Below are positions 33,701-40,602 of a DNA stretch of 64,000 bases, in pieces; the stretch's first letter is position 1; each line of letters opens with the position of its first letter. The DNA is from Planctomycetaceae bacterium (lineage in GTDB: Bacteria; Planctomycetota; Planctomycetia; Pirellulales; Thermoguttaceae). A program made the translations under genes and the position numbers. The notes beneath the pieces are model-generated. The model made no database searches and had not been told where the DNA came from. It saw nothing but the letters and a program-made list of their open reading frames with translations. Where the stretch lies: the NCBI GenBank assembly GCA_015062085.1, contig SUVI01000001.1, positions 1 to 64,000 of the forward strand. The letters are read 5' to 3'.

Positions 33701-34853
33701 TGCGCGAAGGATAAAGTTCCGAAAAGGGGAATTTCTCAACACTTCCTGCCGTACAGGAGATCTCAAGATCGTGCGCTCCCGGATCTGAAAGAAGCTCCAT
33801 CCGCACATCGTCCGCCCATGCCGTTCCTGTTCCGCGCAGCACCGTTCCGATCGTGACCCGGTCCGCACCTTCCGGAACGGTGAATTCCGCAGAAGTCTGC
33901 TTCCAATCGTAAGTCCCGGCACCAGCGTAAAGCATTCCAGACCCCATCATCGGTTTGGCCGCATTGCCGACATGGTAAAACCAGCCTGCGTATCCCTCGA
34001 CCCCTTCCACTTTCGTCCAGCCCGTCATGCGCCATCGCTGACCGGGCTTCACCGGCACGGCACTCTGACGCGCACCGATCCATGTGTGCTCTGCTCCTTT
34101 TGCCACGATGGTCTTGATGGAAAAACGTCCTTCTTTTGCCAACTCGTCCGTTCTGAAGATCTGATGTTCCGCGTCACTCACATCCAGATCCCAGCCGCTT
34201 ACTTTAAGTTCCCCCTCCTCAAAATTTCCATTAAAAAAAGTACGTACCGACCACCAGTCCGGAAGCTCCCACGCTTTGGGATTGCCGAAGTAAACGTAAA
34301 AAGTCGTTTCCTGCGGGATCGTTGTCAGCTCGATCGGGATCGTCAGACTGGAATCTGGACGCAGGCATCCTTTCGTCTGCGGGACCCGCTGAGGATCCAA
34401 GATCGAGAAAAGGTACTCGACGCCGTGTTCGTCGCAGACACGCACTTCCTCCGCCGAACGTCCCGCCATGGGAAGCAGTTTTTCACGCTTTTCCTGCGAG
34501 GCAGAAGCCCATCCTTCCGGCGTCACGACCGTAAAACGGAATTCGTACGGAGTAAGTTTGGAATTCATTCCAGCCTGTGGATCCGCTTTCAGATCCTTTG
34601 CGTTTTTTTCAGCATCTGGCTCTCCAAGTTCCGCGTTTCTGCGTTCCAATTCCGCACGCTGTTCGTCGGAGATCGAAAGGCGGATCGGGATCCGATACTT
34701 CCAAAAGCCATCTTCAGCTCCGTTTAGCTGCGTGTGCCATTCCGTATCGGCAAAAACCGCCAACGAAAAAATGTGAAAAATCAAAACGGCACAAAGGATC
34801 ACTGTAAGGCGGCGGGCTGTGCGTTTTGTATCCGGGTAGTTCCGTCTTTTCAT
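30777..34853 (-). CDS. Secreted DUF4091/GH123-like glycoside hydrolase, multidomain
   Basis: A very large (1358-residue) exported protein. The signal peptide is at about residues 15-36. Several beta-sandwich, carbohydrate-binding-like domains follow, with carbohydrate-binding-type aromatic patterns around residues 200-350 and 560-690. A (NPA)n low-complexity spacer lies near residues 833-848. The C-terminal DUF4091 region (about residues 990-1290) has HFVLYISDEPFYYQP, whose adjacent Asp-Glu matches the catalytic pair of GH123-like enzymes, and WTTDGQMCTDTPYC. It is expected to cleave N-acetylgalactosamine-like or related linkages outside the cytoplasm, but the substrate is not known. GAAAGG lies upstream of ATG 34853. 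It has its own TATAAT-type promoter and a terminator. Confidence 0.8.
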   Translation of the reverse strand: MKRRNYPDTKRTARRLTVILCAVLIFHIFSLAVFADTEWHTQLNGAEDGFWKYRIPIRLSISDEQRAELERRNAELGEPDAEKNAKDLKADPQAGMNSKLTPYEFRFTVVTPEGWASASQEKREKLLPMAGRSAEEVRVCDEHGVEYLFSILDPQRVPQTKGCLRPDSSLTIPIELTTIPQETTFYVYFGNPKAWELPDWWSVRTFFNGNFEEGELKVSGWDLDVSDAEHQIFRTDELAKEGRFSIKTIVAKGAEHTWIGARQSAVPVKPGQRWRMTGWTKVEGVEGYAGWFYHVGNAAKPMMGSGMLYAGAGTYDWKQTSAEFTVPEGADRVTIGTVLRGTGTAWADDVRMELLSDPGAHDLEISCTAGSVEKFPFSELYPSRTLPGGTEQWDAVEFFGTEKLPRFAFIRIMNASDEVRVPLVNVSASQIGVRWGIEIDPASVEVLGLDGRPLPFETWGMNFFVSPELPPRSVTYLLLCEKKNAVSRKETAQKKRDAVQNDSGFPGTSLQQVSERTQKLTKENVAALTAVLTKNLVQDPGFEELDAAGHPIAWTNGPTGPGISFNVPDPQAEGGILGRRCAETRFESGARPSWNGWRQTIPVQANRTYFCGAWMKYLEDSGNLTIHAHFHTADHQLCASGGMVSCTSSGGGANEWALVSGMLKAPQDAAFMVLQLTIDAPKTFCCDNVFVTEMELGALERFQGGEVGIFQVPPIIKVFPDSTWPQNPEELQKYAFRTVSTAKNEEETIQFAFRWAEDKKFQIAMSPAVSRDGKTVLPTELFAVGYVPVKHVTSYYNTRKAKWFRKLPNGIGRADGWVGRWPDPLIRFPNLNAAANPANPANPANPANTANAADPTNVADPARFTDLNAARAAWKVLENAEYSSDSERLRRFAEQDLLGFRANETRALSVIVKTPKEIPAGVYSGKILLRDIETGKVTSVPFSVDVKDFAIPDEPVCTAIYDCRASHIEYWHESNAQKLVENMVDFLASKRLAPDKIGVEPKFKYDAETGKWTADFAEFDAACEKFFHELKIQRTYLPGDWYCFGWGMPPRPRQGIQPYEGEWPFEGVDRSQLRPEFKKVYQDKLRLFWDHLKEKGWDEHFVLYISDEPFYYQPHIITQMIACCEMIHEVDPNIPIYSSTWGHVPEWDGHINVWGIGHYGRVPEEQIRKSKARGDRIWWTTDGQMCTDTPYCASERMLPYWCMKYGADAYEFWGASWYTYDPYQYGWHSYIYQTDQPGVEYYVLYPNGDGYIFYPDKLLGVNEFVSTIRLEQAREGVEDAAYIQIFREEIARVKALEDLSLKDAETLQNAENTLARLEDLVHIPNAGGRFSSHNLPNPEEVDEVKELMLRLIMELKGI
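32300..32355 (-). repeat. 9-bp repeats encoding NPA/NTA in the DUF4091 gene
   Basis: About five to six copies of GTTTGCCGG-like units (plus-strand view) encode ANPANPANPANTAN, in frame. Confidence 0.8.
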
Positions 34854-34897
34854 AGCAAGACCTTTCGAGTAAGAGGATGAAACCGAAATCTATCTGG

Positions 34898-34903
34898 ATT
34901 ATA
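34898..34903 (-). promoter_or_regulatory. -10 box (TATAAT) of the DUF4091 gene
   Basis: A perfect TATAAT on the minus strand, preceded by TGG (extended -10-like), about 45 bases before the ATG. No good -35 was found at the usual distance, only a T run. Confidence 0.5.
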
Positions 34904-34950
34904 CCATGAAACCAATTCAAAAAAAAGGGGGAAAGAAGCGATTTTGAAAC

Positions 34951-34992
34951 AAAAAAAGAAAAAAACCGGCCCAAAACTCACGTTTCAGGCCG
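34951..34992 (-). terminator. Terminator of rpsA
   Basis: Minus-strand CGGCC...GGCCG stem with a 16-base loop, then G and seven or more T residues interrupted by one C. It begins about 48 bases past the rpsA stop. Confidence 0.75.
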
Positions 34993-35039
34993 ATTTTCGA
35001 AAATCATGAAACGTCTTTCAACGTCTCACCTCATGAAAT

Positions 35040-36848
35040 TTAGTCGTTCTGCTTCAGAACTTCGAAACCGGCAGAACCGCCGCCGCCGCGCAGGTCTTTC
35101 TGCGGGGTCACAGCATGGATCGGAGTCGCACGCGGAGCTTCGTCTTCGACTTTGCTCTCGGTTTCTTCAACGTCGCCCGTCCAGTCAACGCGTTTGCGGG
35201 AAAGACCGATCTTGCGGTCTTCCGTGTCAACACGGAGGATCTTGACTTCGAGTTCTTCGCCGACTTTAACGACATCTTCCGGATTGTCAACTTTGTGCTC
35301 AGCCAGCTCGGAAATGTGGAGCAGACCTTCGAGTCCTTCACCCAGACCGATGAAAACGCCAAAGTTGGTGATCTTCGTGACCGTACCCTTGACCAGCTGG
35401 CCGGGTTCGTACTTGCTCGGGATCTCGCTTACCCACGGATCGTCGGTCATCTGTTTCAGACCGAGAGCGATACGACGGCGAGTCTGATCGACGGAGAGGA
35501 CGCGGCATTCGATCTTCTGGCCTTTTTCGACCATTTCGCTCGGATGCGTGATACGGCGGGTCCAGCTCATGTCGGAGACGTGGAGCAGACCGTCGATGCC
35601 TTCCTGGATCTCAATGAACGCACCGTAGTTGGTGAGGTTGCGAACGGTACCGGTGACCGTGCTGCCGACCGGGTACTGGTTGGCGACGGCTTCCCACGGA
35701 TTTTCCTTCGTCTGTTTGATGCCGAGGGAAATTTCCTGCTTCGCTTTGTTGATGGAAAGGACCACCACGTCGATCTCGTCGCCGGGGGAGACAAGTTCGC
35801 TCGGATGATTGATGCGCTTGGTCCAGCTCATCTCGCTGATGTGAACAAGACCTTCCACGCCCTCTTCCAGCTTCACGAACGCACCGTACGTCATGACGTT
35901 GACGACCGTGCCCTTGACCACTTTGCCGGCCGGGTATTTGGCTTCGACTTCTTCCCACGGGGAAGCCGTCTTCTGCTTCAGACCGAGAGCGATCTTTTCC
36001 TTTTTGTAGTCGACGGAAAGGATCTGAACTTCGATCTCCTGGTCAAGCTGAAGCATTTCTTCGGGGTGATTGATGCGGCCCCAGCTCATGTCGGTGATGT
36101 GGAGGAGACCGTCAATGCCGCCCAGGTCGACGAACGCACCGAAATCGGCGAGATTCTTGACGATACCGGTACGGAGCTGGCCCGGCTGGAGCTGCTGGAG
36201 CAGTTCCTGCTTCTGGGTCTCGCGTTCCTTCTCAATGAGGTAACGGCGGCTGACGACGATGTTGCGGCGCGGTTCGTCGATCTTCAGGACCGAGCACTGA
36301 ATGGAACGGCCAATGTATTCGCCAATGTCGGCCGGACGACGAATGTCGACCTGGCTGGCGGGCAGGAACACGTTGACTCCGATGTCCACAAGAAGACCAC
36401 CCTTGATTTTGCGGATGACGGTACCGGTGACCACATCGCCTTCGTGGACCGATTCCATGACCTTCTTCCAGGCTTCGATTTTTTCTGCCTTGCGTTTGCT
36501 CAGCATGATCATGCCCTTGGATTCATCCATCTGGGGCATTCCGCCGGCGTTGCTGCCGTCTTCAACTTCTTCGATCAGAACACGGATCGTGTCGCCCGGA
36601 TTCGGCAGTTCCTGACCTTCTTCCCATTCACTGCGGGCGACGAGGCCTTCACTCTTGAAGCCGACGTCAACGATGACGAAATCGCCTTCAACGCGAATGA
36701 CTTTACCTTCTACGATCTGATTGACGGTGAGGTTACTGCCTCCCCAATCCAAATCTTCCATCTGAATGCCGGCAAATGCGGAATCCAGTTCACCATCCCA
36801 GTTGTTCTGATTCTGGTCCAGTCCAAGAACTAAGTTGCGATTAACCAT
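35040..36848 (-). CDS. rpsA: 30S ribosomal protein S1
   Basis: A 602-residue protein with six S1 (OB-fold) RNA-binding domains starting near residues 45, 135, 220, 305, 390 and 477, in patterns such as GTVVNVMTYGAFVKLEEGVE and GTVTKITNFGVFIGLGEGLE. Domains 3 to 6 are closest to each other, as usual for S1. It binds mRNA leaders and helps translation initiation on the ribosome. An acidic tail with Glu and Asp follows the last domain. An AGAGGT ribosome-binding site lies eight bases before the ATG and is directly preceded by a stable hairpin, suggesting translational feedback. Confidence 0.96.
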   Translation of the reverse strand: MVNRNLVLGLDQNQNNWDGELDSAFAGIQMEDLDWGGSNLTVNQIVEGKVIRVEGDFVIVDVGFKSEGLVARSEWEEGQELPNPGDTIRVLIEEVEDGSNAGGMPQMDESKGMIMLSKRKAEKIEAWKKVMESVHEGDVVTGTVIRKIKGGLLVDIGVNVFLPASQVDIRRPADIGEYIGRSIQCSVLKIDEPRRNIVVSRRYLIEKERETQKQELLQQLQPGQLRTGIVKNLADFGAFVDLGGIDGLLHITDMSWGRINHPEEMLQLDQEIEVQILSVDYKKEKIALGLKQKTASPWEEVEAKYPAGKVVKGTVVNVMTYGAFVKLEEGVEGLVHISEMSWTKRINHPSELVSPGDEIDVVVLSINKAKQEISLGIKQTKENPWEAVANQYPVGSTVTGTVRNLTNYGAFIEIQEGIDGLLHVSDMSWTRRITHPSEMVEKGQKIECRVLSVDQTRRRIALGLKQMTDDPWVSEIPSKYEPGQLVKGTVTKITNFGVFIGLGEGLEGLLHISELAEHKVDNPEDVVKVGEELEVKILRVDTEDRKIGLSRKRVDWTGDVEETESKVEDEAPRATPIHAVTPQKDLRGGGGSAGFEVLKQND

Positions 36849-36861
36849 TAATTAAACCTCT

Positions 36862-36880
36862 GAAGCTGCAAAACAGCTTC
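36862..36880 (-). promoter_or_regulatory. Hairpin next to the rpsA ribosome-binding site
   Basis: A perfect seven-pair stem GAAGCTG/CAGCTTC with a five-base loop ends one base before the AGAGGT site of rpsA. In E. coli, S1 represses its own mRNA through a structured leader; here a similar role is inferred from position only. Confidence 0.55.
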
Positions 36881-36957
36881 ATACACAAAATTGTTAGCGG
36901 CCCGATTTTCCGGTTTGGCACACACCATCACCTCTAAAGAAAATCTTACATTTAACC

Positions 36958-36985
36958 AAGATACCAGATTTTCAGATTTTTTCAA
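36958..36985 (-). promoter_or_regulatory. Promoter of rpsA (TTGAAA - 16 bp - TATCTT)
   Basis: Minus-strand TTGAAA and TATCTT with a 16-base spacer, about 110 bases upstream of the ATG, leaving a 100-base leader that contains the hairpin. Confidence 0.55.
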
Positions 36986-36989
36986 GGGG

Positions 36990-37220
36990 TGGGGAGAGAA
37001 AAAAAGAAAAGATTGGCAAAAAATGTCCGATTATGACGATATTTCTGCATTCAATCCCATCAAAATCAGAAATTCTGCTCAAAATCGGAAATAAAATGCC
37101 GTTTCATTCAAAATTTCACTCCAAAATTCTCTTTTCTCAGACTCTCCGGGACGATAAAAAAATAAGTGATGCCGCGCAGAAACGGTCTGCCTGCTTTTTT
37201 GCCTGTCGCAAGAGGTCCAT
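36990..37220. other. Intergenic region upstream of the SGPETV membrane protein
   Basis: About 230 AT-rich bases in the divergent gap between rpsA and the next plus-strand gene. No RNA or gene is supported. Confidence 0.35.
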
Positions 37221-37223
37221 ATT

Positions 37224-38120
37224 ATGAAAAAAACGCCATTTATCCAACTCTTTTTTTTCCTCCTGTCTATCATTTTGTTTGGAGTGGGCGGCTATTTTTA
37301 TTTCATGAACCAAGGAAATTCCATTCAGTCGACTGCGTTTCTGAGAGCCGGTTTTCTTTTTCTGATCGCTGCCTGCTTCATCCGTCAGATACTTCGCCTT
37401 CCGAGATGGACCGACATTGGCTGGCTTCCGCTCGCTGCGGCCGTCATTTCATGGAAGCTGTACCTCCTGAAATTTGCGGTCCCCCTTTCGCTCATCCTCG
37501 TTTTTCTCAACTCACCGCTCGCACGCGGAAAATATCGCCAGAAATCATGGCGTGAACTTGGCAAACAAAGGAAAGATCCCGCAAGACAAAATTCTGAAAC
37601 TCCGAAAAACGGAGACGAGCCGGAGCAAGATGCCCACGACATTGCGGCCGAAAAACTCCAAGAAACGGGACAGCCATTCGACTCGGAGACTGTTTCTGGA
37701 CCGGAGACTGTTTCTGGACCGGAGACTGTTTCTGGACCGGAGACTGTTTCTGGACCGGAGACTGTTTCTGGACCGGAGATGAAAGACGTCATCGGCGCTG
37801 AAGTGGGTGAAAAAAGTAAGGAACGGTTTGAAACGGCAGAGGAAAGTGTTCCTGAAACGCCCTGCGGATCGTGCGAAGGCGCCTCGGAAGTGAAATCGGA
37901 AGTGAAATCGGAGTCAGCTGCTCCGCATGAGGGTGATGGAGTGAAGAGCGGGACCGCTTCTGCCCCCAAAGCCGACGGACGGAAAACGGAAAGAAAGAGG
38001 CCCTCTTCGGATGTCCGCGGACCGAATGCGAAAAACGTCATGTTCCGTGCCCTCAGCAGAGTCGCAGGCCGGCAGGTCGGAAAAGTCATCCAAAAAGTCA
38101 AAGAAAAAGGAAAAGACTGA
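37224..38120 (+). CDS. Membrane protein with ETVSGP repeats, unknown function
   Basis: A 298-residue protein. Three or four hydrophobic helices lie in residues 5-100 (IILFGVGGYFYFM, AGFLFLIAACF, ISWKLYLLKFAVPLSLILVF). A long hydrophilic and probably disordered tail follows, with five copies of ETVSGP (residues 155-184) and a conserved-looking basic end (NVMFRALSRVAGRQVGKVIQ). I do not recognise the family. It lies 127 bases before folP on the same strand. AGAGG precedes the ATG. Confidence 0.6.
   Translation: MKKTPFIQLFFFLLSIILFGVGGYFYFMNQGNSIQSTAFLRAGFLFLIAACFIRQILRLPRWTDIGWLPLAAAVISWKLYLLKFAVPLSLILVFLNSPLARGKYRQKSWRELGKQRKDPARQNSETPKNGDEPEQDAHDIAAEKLQETGQPFDSETVSGPETVSGPETVSGPETVSGPETVSGPEMKDVIGAEVGEKSKERFETAEESVPETPCGSCEGASEVKSEVKSESAAPHEGDGVKSGTASAPKADGRKTERKRPSSDVRGPNAKNVMFRALSRVAGRQVGKVIQKVKEKGKD
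37686..37775 (+). repeat. 18-bp tandem repeat (five perfect units) encoding ETVSGP
   Basis: Five identical GAGACTGTTTCTGGACCG units, in frame. Confidence 0.97.
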
Positions 38121-38202
38121 CGCCAGGTCCACTGGCACCGGCTCCCAACGAAAAAACGGGGCTTGGCTTCTGTTTTCAGCACACTGGCGGTGCGGCATTG
38201 CA

Positions 38203-38240
38203 CGCAAAAAGGTGTACGCAAAAAGGTGTACGCAAAAAGG
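38203..38240 (+). repeat. 14-bp tandem repeat overlapping the folP ribosome-binding region
   Basis: The unit CGCAAAAAGGTGTA occurs about 2.7 times. The last partial copy supplies the AAAAAGG in front of the folP start at 38248. Confidence 0.85.
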
Positions 38241-38247
38241 AAAGAAA

Positions 38248-39072
38248 ATGGACGGTTCGATTTTGAGATTAAAGACGAATTCGCGTGAGCTCATGCTGAC
38301 GGCGCCGCTTTGGATGGCGATCCTGAACGTAACGCCCGACTCTTTCTCTGACGGAGGACGGACGGGGGTCCGGGAGTCTGCGGAGCATGCGATGCGCCTT
38401 CTTGCGCAAGGGGCGGACATTCTGGACATTGGCGGAGAAAGTTCCCGGCCGGGAGCAGATCCAGTCTCTGCGAAAGATGAGATCGAAAGGATCGGACCGG
38501 TGATCCGCGAGATCCTGACTCGGAGTGCCGAAAATGGACTTCCGAAACCGTTCCTCTCCGTGGATACTTACCATCCGGAAACGGCCGAATTTGCGGTCTC
38601 GCTCGGCGTAGAGATGCTCAACGACATTTCGGGACTGCGCGATCCTGCGATGATCCGGATCGTGCGGGATTCCGGCGCAGCGGTCTGCTTCATGCACATG
38701 CAGGGAACGCCTAAAACGATGCAGACGGCTCCGCACTATGAAAATGTGCTGGAAGACGTTTTTTACTGGCTCGCACGACGCCGGGACGCTCTTTTGGAAG
38801 CGGGTCTGGAACGTGAAAAGCTCGTCGCGGATTTTGGGCTCGGTTTCGGAAAAACGATGGAGCAGAACTGGATCCTGGCGGAAAATGCACGCCGATTTCA
38901 GGAATTGGGGATCCCGATCCTTGCAGGACATTCGCGAAAATGCTTTCTGAACAGGATCCTGGAAGTGCATCCGGAAATGGACCGCGACGATGCGACGCAC
39001 GCCGTCTCCCGTCTCCTCGTCCTTCAGGGAGTCCAGCTCCTCCGCACACACGTTCGGCCGGAGATCGAATGA
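38248..39072 (+). CDS. folP: Dihydropteroate synthase
   Basis: A 274-residue cytoplasmic enzyme that joins p-aminobenzoate to 6-hydroxymethyl-dihydropterin pyrophosphate in folate synthesis. Signatures: AILNVTPDSFSDGG near residue 22, ADILDIGGESSRPGA near residue 62, MLNDISGLRDP, FCFMHMQGTPKTMQ-type motif, and the C-terminal PILAGHSRKCFLNRIL. The length is typical (about 270-280). The ATG at 38248 follows AAAGGAAAGAAA. Longer in-frame starts run back into the upstream gene and repeats and are rejected. Confidence 0.95.
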   Translation: MDGSILRLKTNSRELMLTAPLWMAILNVTPDSFSDGGRTGVRESAEHAMRLLAQGADILDIGGESSRPGADPVSAKDEIERIGPVIREILTRSAENGLPKPFLSVDTYHPETAEFAVSLGVEMLNDISGLRDPAMIRIVRDSGAAVCFMHMQGTPKTMQTAPHYENVLEDVFYWLARRRDALLEAGLEREKLVADFGLGFGKTMEQNWILAENARRFQELGIPILAGHSRKCFLNRILEVHPEMDRDDATHAVSRLLVLQGVQLLRTHVRPEIE

Positions 39073-39113
39073 GAAACTTGACGACTTCCATTTCCTGAAA
39101 TTTGGAGCACTAC

Positions 39114-40253
39114 ATGATGAACCAAACGAACCCTACGATGCAAAGACGCCATTTCTGCCGGCTTACCGTTTTTTGGGGGGTGAGCGCATTCACATTCTCC
39201 GCAAATGCCTGGGAAGCGGGACCGGTACTAAAAGTCGGACCAGGAAAGGATTTTGAACGGATCGAAGATGCTGTCCAAGCCGCAGTGCCGGGAACGGAGA
39301 TCATCGTCTATCCGCGGAAAGGCCGTGAACCGTACACACAGGTGCACATTCTTGTCCGAACCCCGAAACTCACGATACGTTCAGCAGATCCGAAACATCC
39401 CATCGTGCTTGACGGAGCAGGATTCGACTATTCCGGCGCAGGAAGCATTCCGCGTGCGATCGTTCAGTTTAATGCGGGCGCAGACGGCGGAAAGCTGGTC
39501 GGGTTCATCCTCCAAAATGCGCACGCTCAGACGCACAATGCGGCCGGAGTTCGTATTTCGCAGGCAAACGGCGTGACGGTCTCCCGCTGCATCATCCGCT
39601 CGAACGACATGGGGGTCATGAGCGACGGAAGCGCTGTTCAAAAGACGGGTACCGACCAGAGGATCGAACGGTGCAGGATCGTACGGAACGGTGCGCTGGA
39701 AGATGCAGGCTTCAACCATAATCTCTACCTCGGAGGGCACAGTGCAGTGGTCTCACGCTGCGATATCGGCTGGTCACTGACCGGACACAATCTGAAAAGC
39801 CGCGTCCATCAGCTGACGGTCTCGGACTGCTTCATTCACGATGCCGCGAACCGTGAACTGGATCTCGTAGACTCCAAGGAAAATACAGACCAGCCGAATA
39901 GCAGTACGCTGCTGTTGGGAAACCGGATCGTGAAGGATCCAAATTGCCAGGGAAACAAAAACGTCATTCATTTCGGCACAGATCAGGGAGTGCTGCACGA
40001 CGGTGTGCTGACGCTGCGGAAGAATTTCATCGAAACACCATTTTCCTCGCCCGTGATCGATCTAAGTGACGGAAAAGGCCTCGTTCTTCAGAAAAATCGT
40101 TTTTCAGACGCAGGTTCTGGTTCCCGTGCTCCGCTCGTCCAGCAACGGACCAAAATCGACATTCCCATCCGTGGAAGCGAAAATCAGTTTCCAAAAAATT
40201 TTATCCTCCCGGCATTTGGCCAGATCCCGCAGGATCTTCAACGCGGAAAGTAA
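39114..40253 (+). CDS. Secreted right-handed beta-helix protein, possible Tat substrate
   Basis: A 379-residue protein. The N-terminal signal carries twin arginines (MQRRHFCRLTVFWGVSAF), so Tat export is plausible. The body starts with the KVGPGKDFERIEDAVQAA motif seen in pectate-lyase-like and right-handed parallel beta-helix proteins, and repeats of hydrophobic strands with Asn and Gly turns follow. Such folds hold polysaccharide lyases, glycosidases or surface proteins, but no catalytic motif can be assigned. GGAG lies six bases before ATG 39114 and nine before ATG 39117. The stop codon lies inside a 16-bp duplication. Confidence 0.65.
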   Translation: MMNQTNPTMQRRHFCRLTVFWGVSAFTFSANAWEAGPVLKVGPGKDFERIEDAVQAAVPGTEIIVYPRKGREPYTQVHILVRTPKLTIRSADPKHPIVLDGAGFDYSGAGSIPRAIVQFNAGADGGKLVGFILQNAHAQTHNAAGVRISQANGVTVSRCIIRSNDMGVMSDGSAVQKTGTDQRIERCRIVRNGALEDAGFNHNLYLGGHSAVVSRCDIGWSLTGHNLKSRVHQLTVSDCFIHDAANRELDLVDSKENTDQPNSSTLLLGNRIVKDPNCQGNKNVIHFGTDQGVLHDGVLTLRKNFIETPFSSPVIDLSDGKGLVLQKNRFSDAGSGSRAPLVQQRTKIDIPIRGSENQFPKNFILPAFGQIPQDLQRGK

Positions 40254-40274
40254 GGGAAGCGGAAAGTAAGGGAA
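40243..40274 (+). repeat. 16-bp duplication spanning the stop codon of the beta-helix gene
   Basis: GCGGAAAGTAAGGGAA occurs twice in succession. The first copy contains the TAA stop of the gene, so the second is untranslated. Confidence 0.9.
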
Positions 40275-40278
40275 AACG

Positions 40279-40328
40279 GAAAGATCACGAAATGATTTGG
40301 GGGAATGTGAGTCGTTTCGTGATCTTTC
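40279..40328 (+). terminator. Probable terminator after the beta-helix gene
   Basis: A perfect 14-pair stem GAAAGATCACGAAA/TTTCGTGATCTTTC with a 22-base loop, followed by GTCCTTTTCTTTCC. A pyrimidine-rich rather than pure T tract follows. Confidence 0.6.
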
Positions 40329-40460
40329 GTCCTTTTCTTTCCGGCTTTTCTTTCCAGGAGCGTCTTTGGAACTCCAAGGACTCTAAAAGGTGCAAAGAGC
40401 GGATTTTGAGAAAATTTTCTCAAAAACTTCTTAAAAAAGTTCTAAAATCGCGCGAAAAGA

Positions 40461-40488
40461 TTGACAAAAAAAACATTTACGTTATAAT
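40461..40488 (+). promoter_or_regulatory. Promoter of the M16 peptidase gene (TTGACA - 16 bp - TATAAT), overlapped by a palindrome
   Basis: TTGACA at 40461-40466 and TATAAT at 40483-40488. The -10 box lies inside an imperfect palindrome ACGTT-ATAATTG-AACGT, which a repressor could occupy. About 115 bases of leader follow. Confidence 0.75.
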
Positions 40489-40602
40489 TGAACGTGTATA
40501 GGTTCTGAAAACTTGGGCGTTTTAGGAAAAAAGGAATGAGTCCGCGCGGCTTCAGGACCGCTTCAGCTTCACAAAAACTGTCTTGCATTGAAAGGAATGA
40601 CG

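Noticed and set aside
36891..37094. A 67-codon frame in the gap between rpsA and the next gene
   Set aside because: AT-rich non-coding sequence with no ribosome-binding site or family motif; it covers the rpsA promoter.
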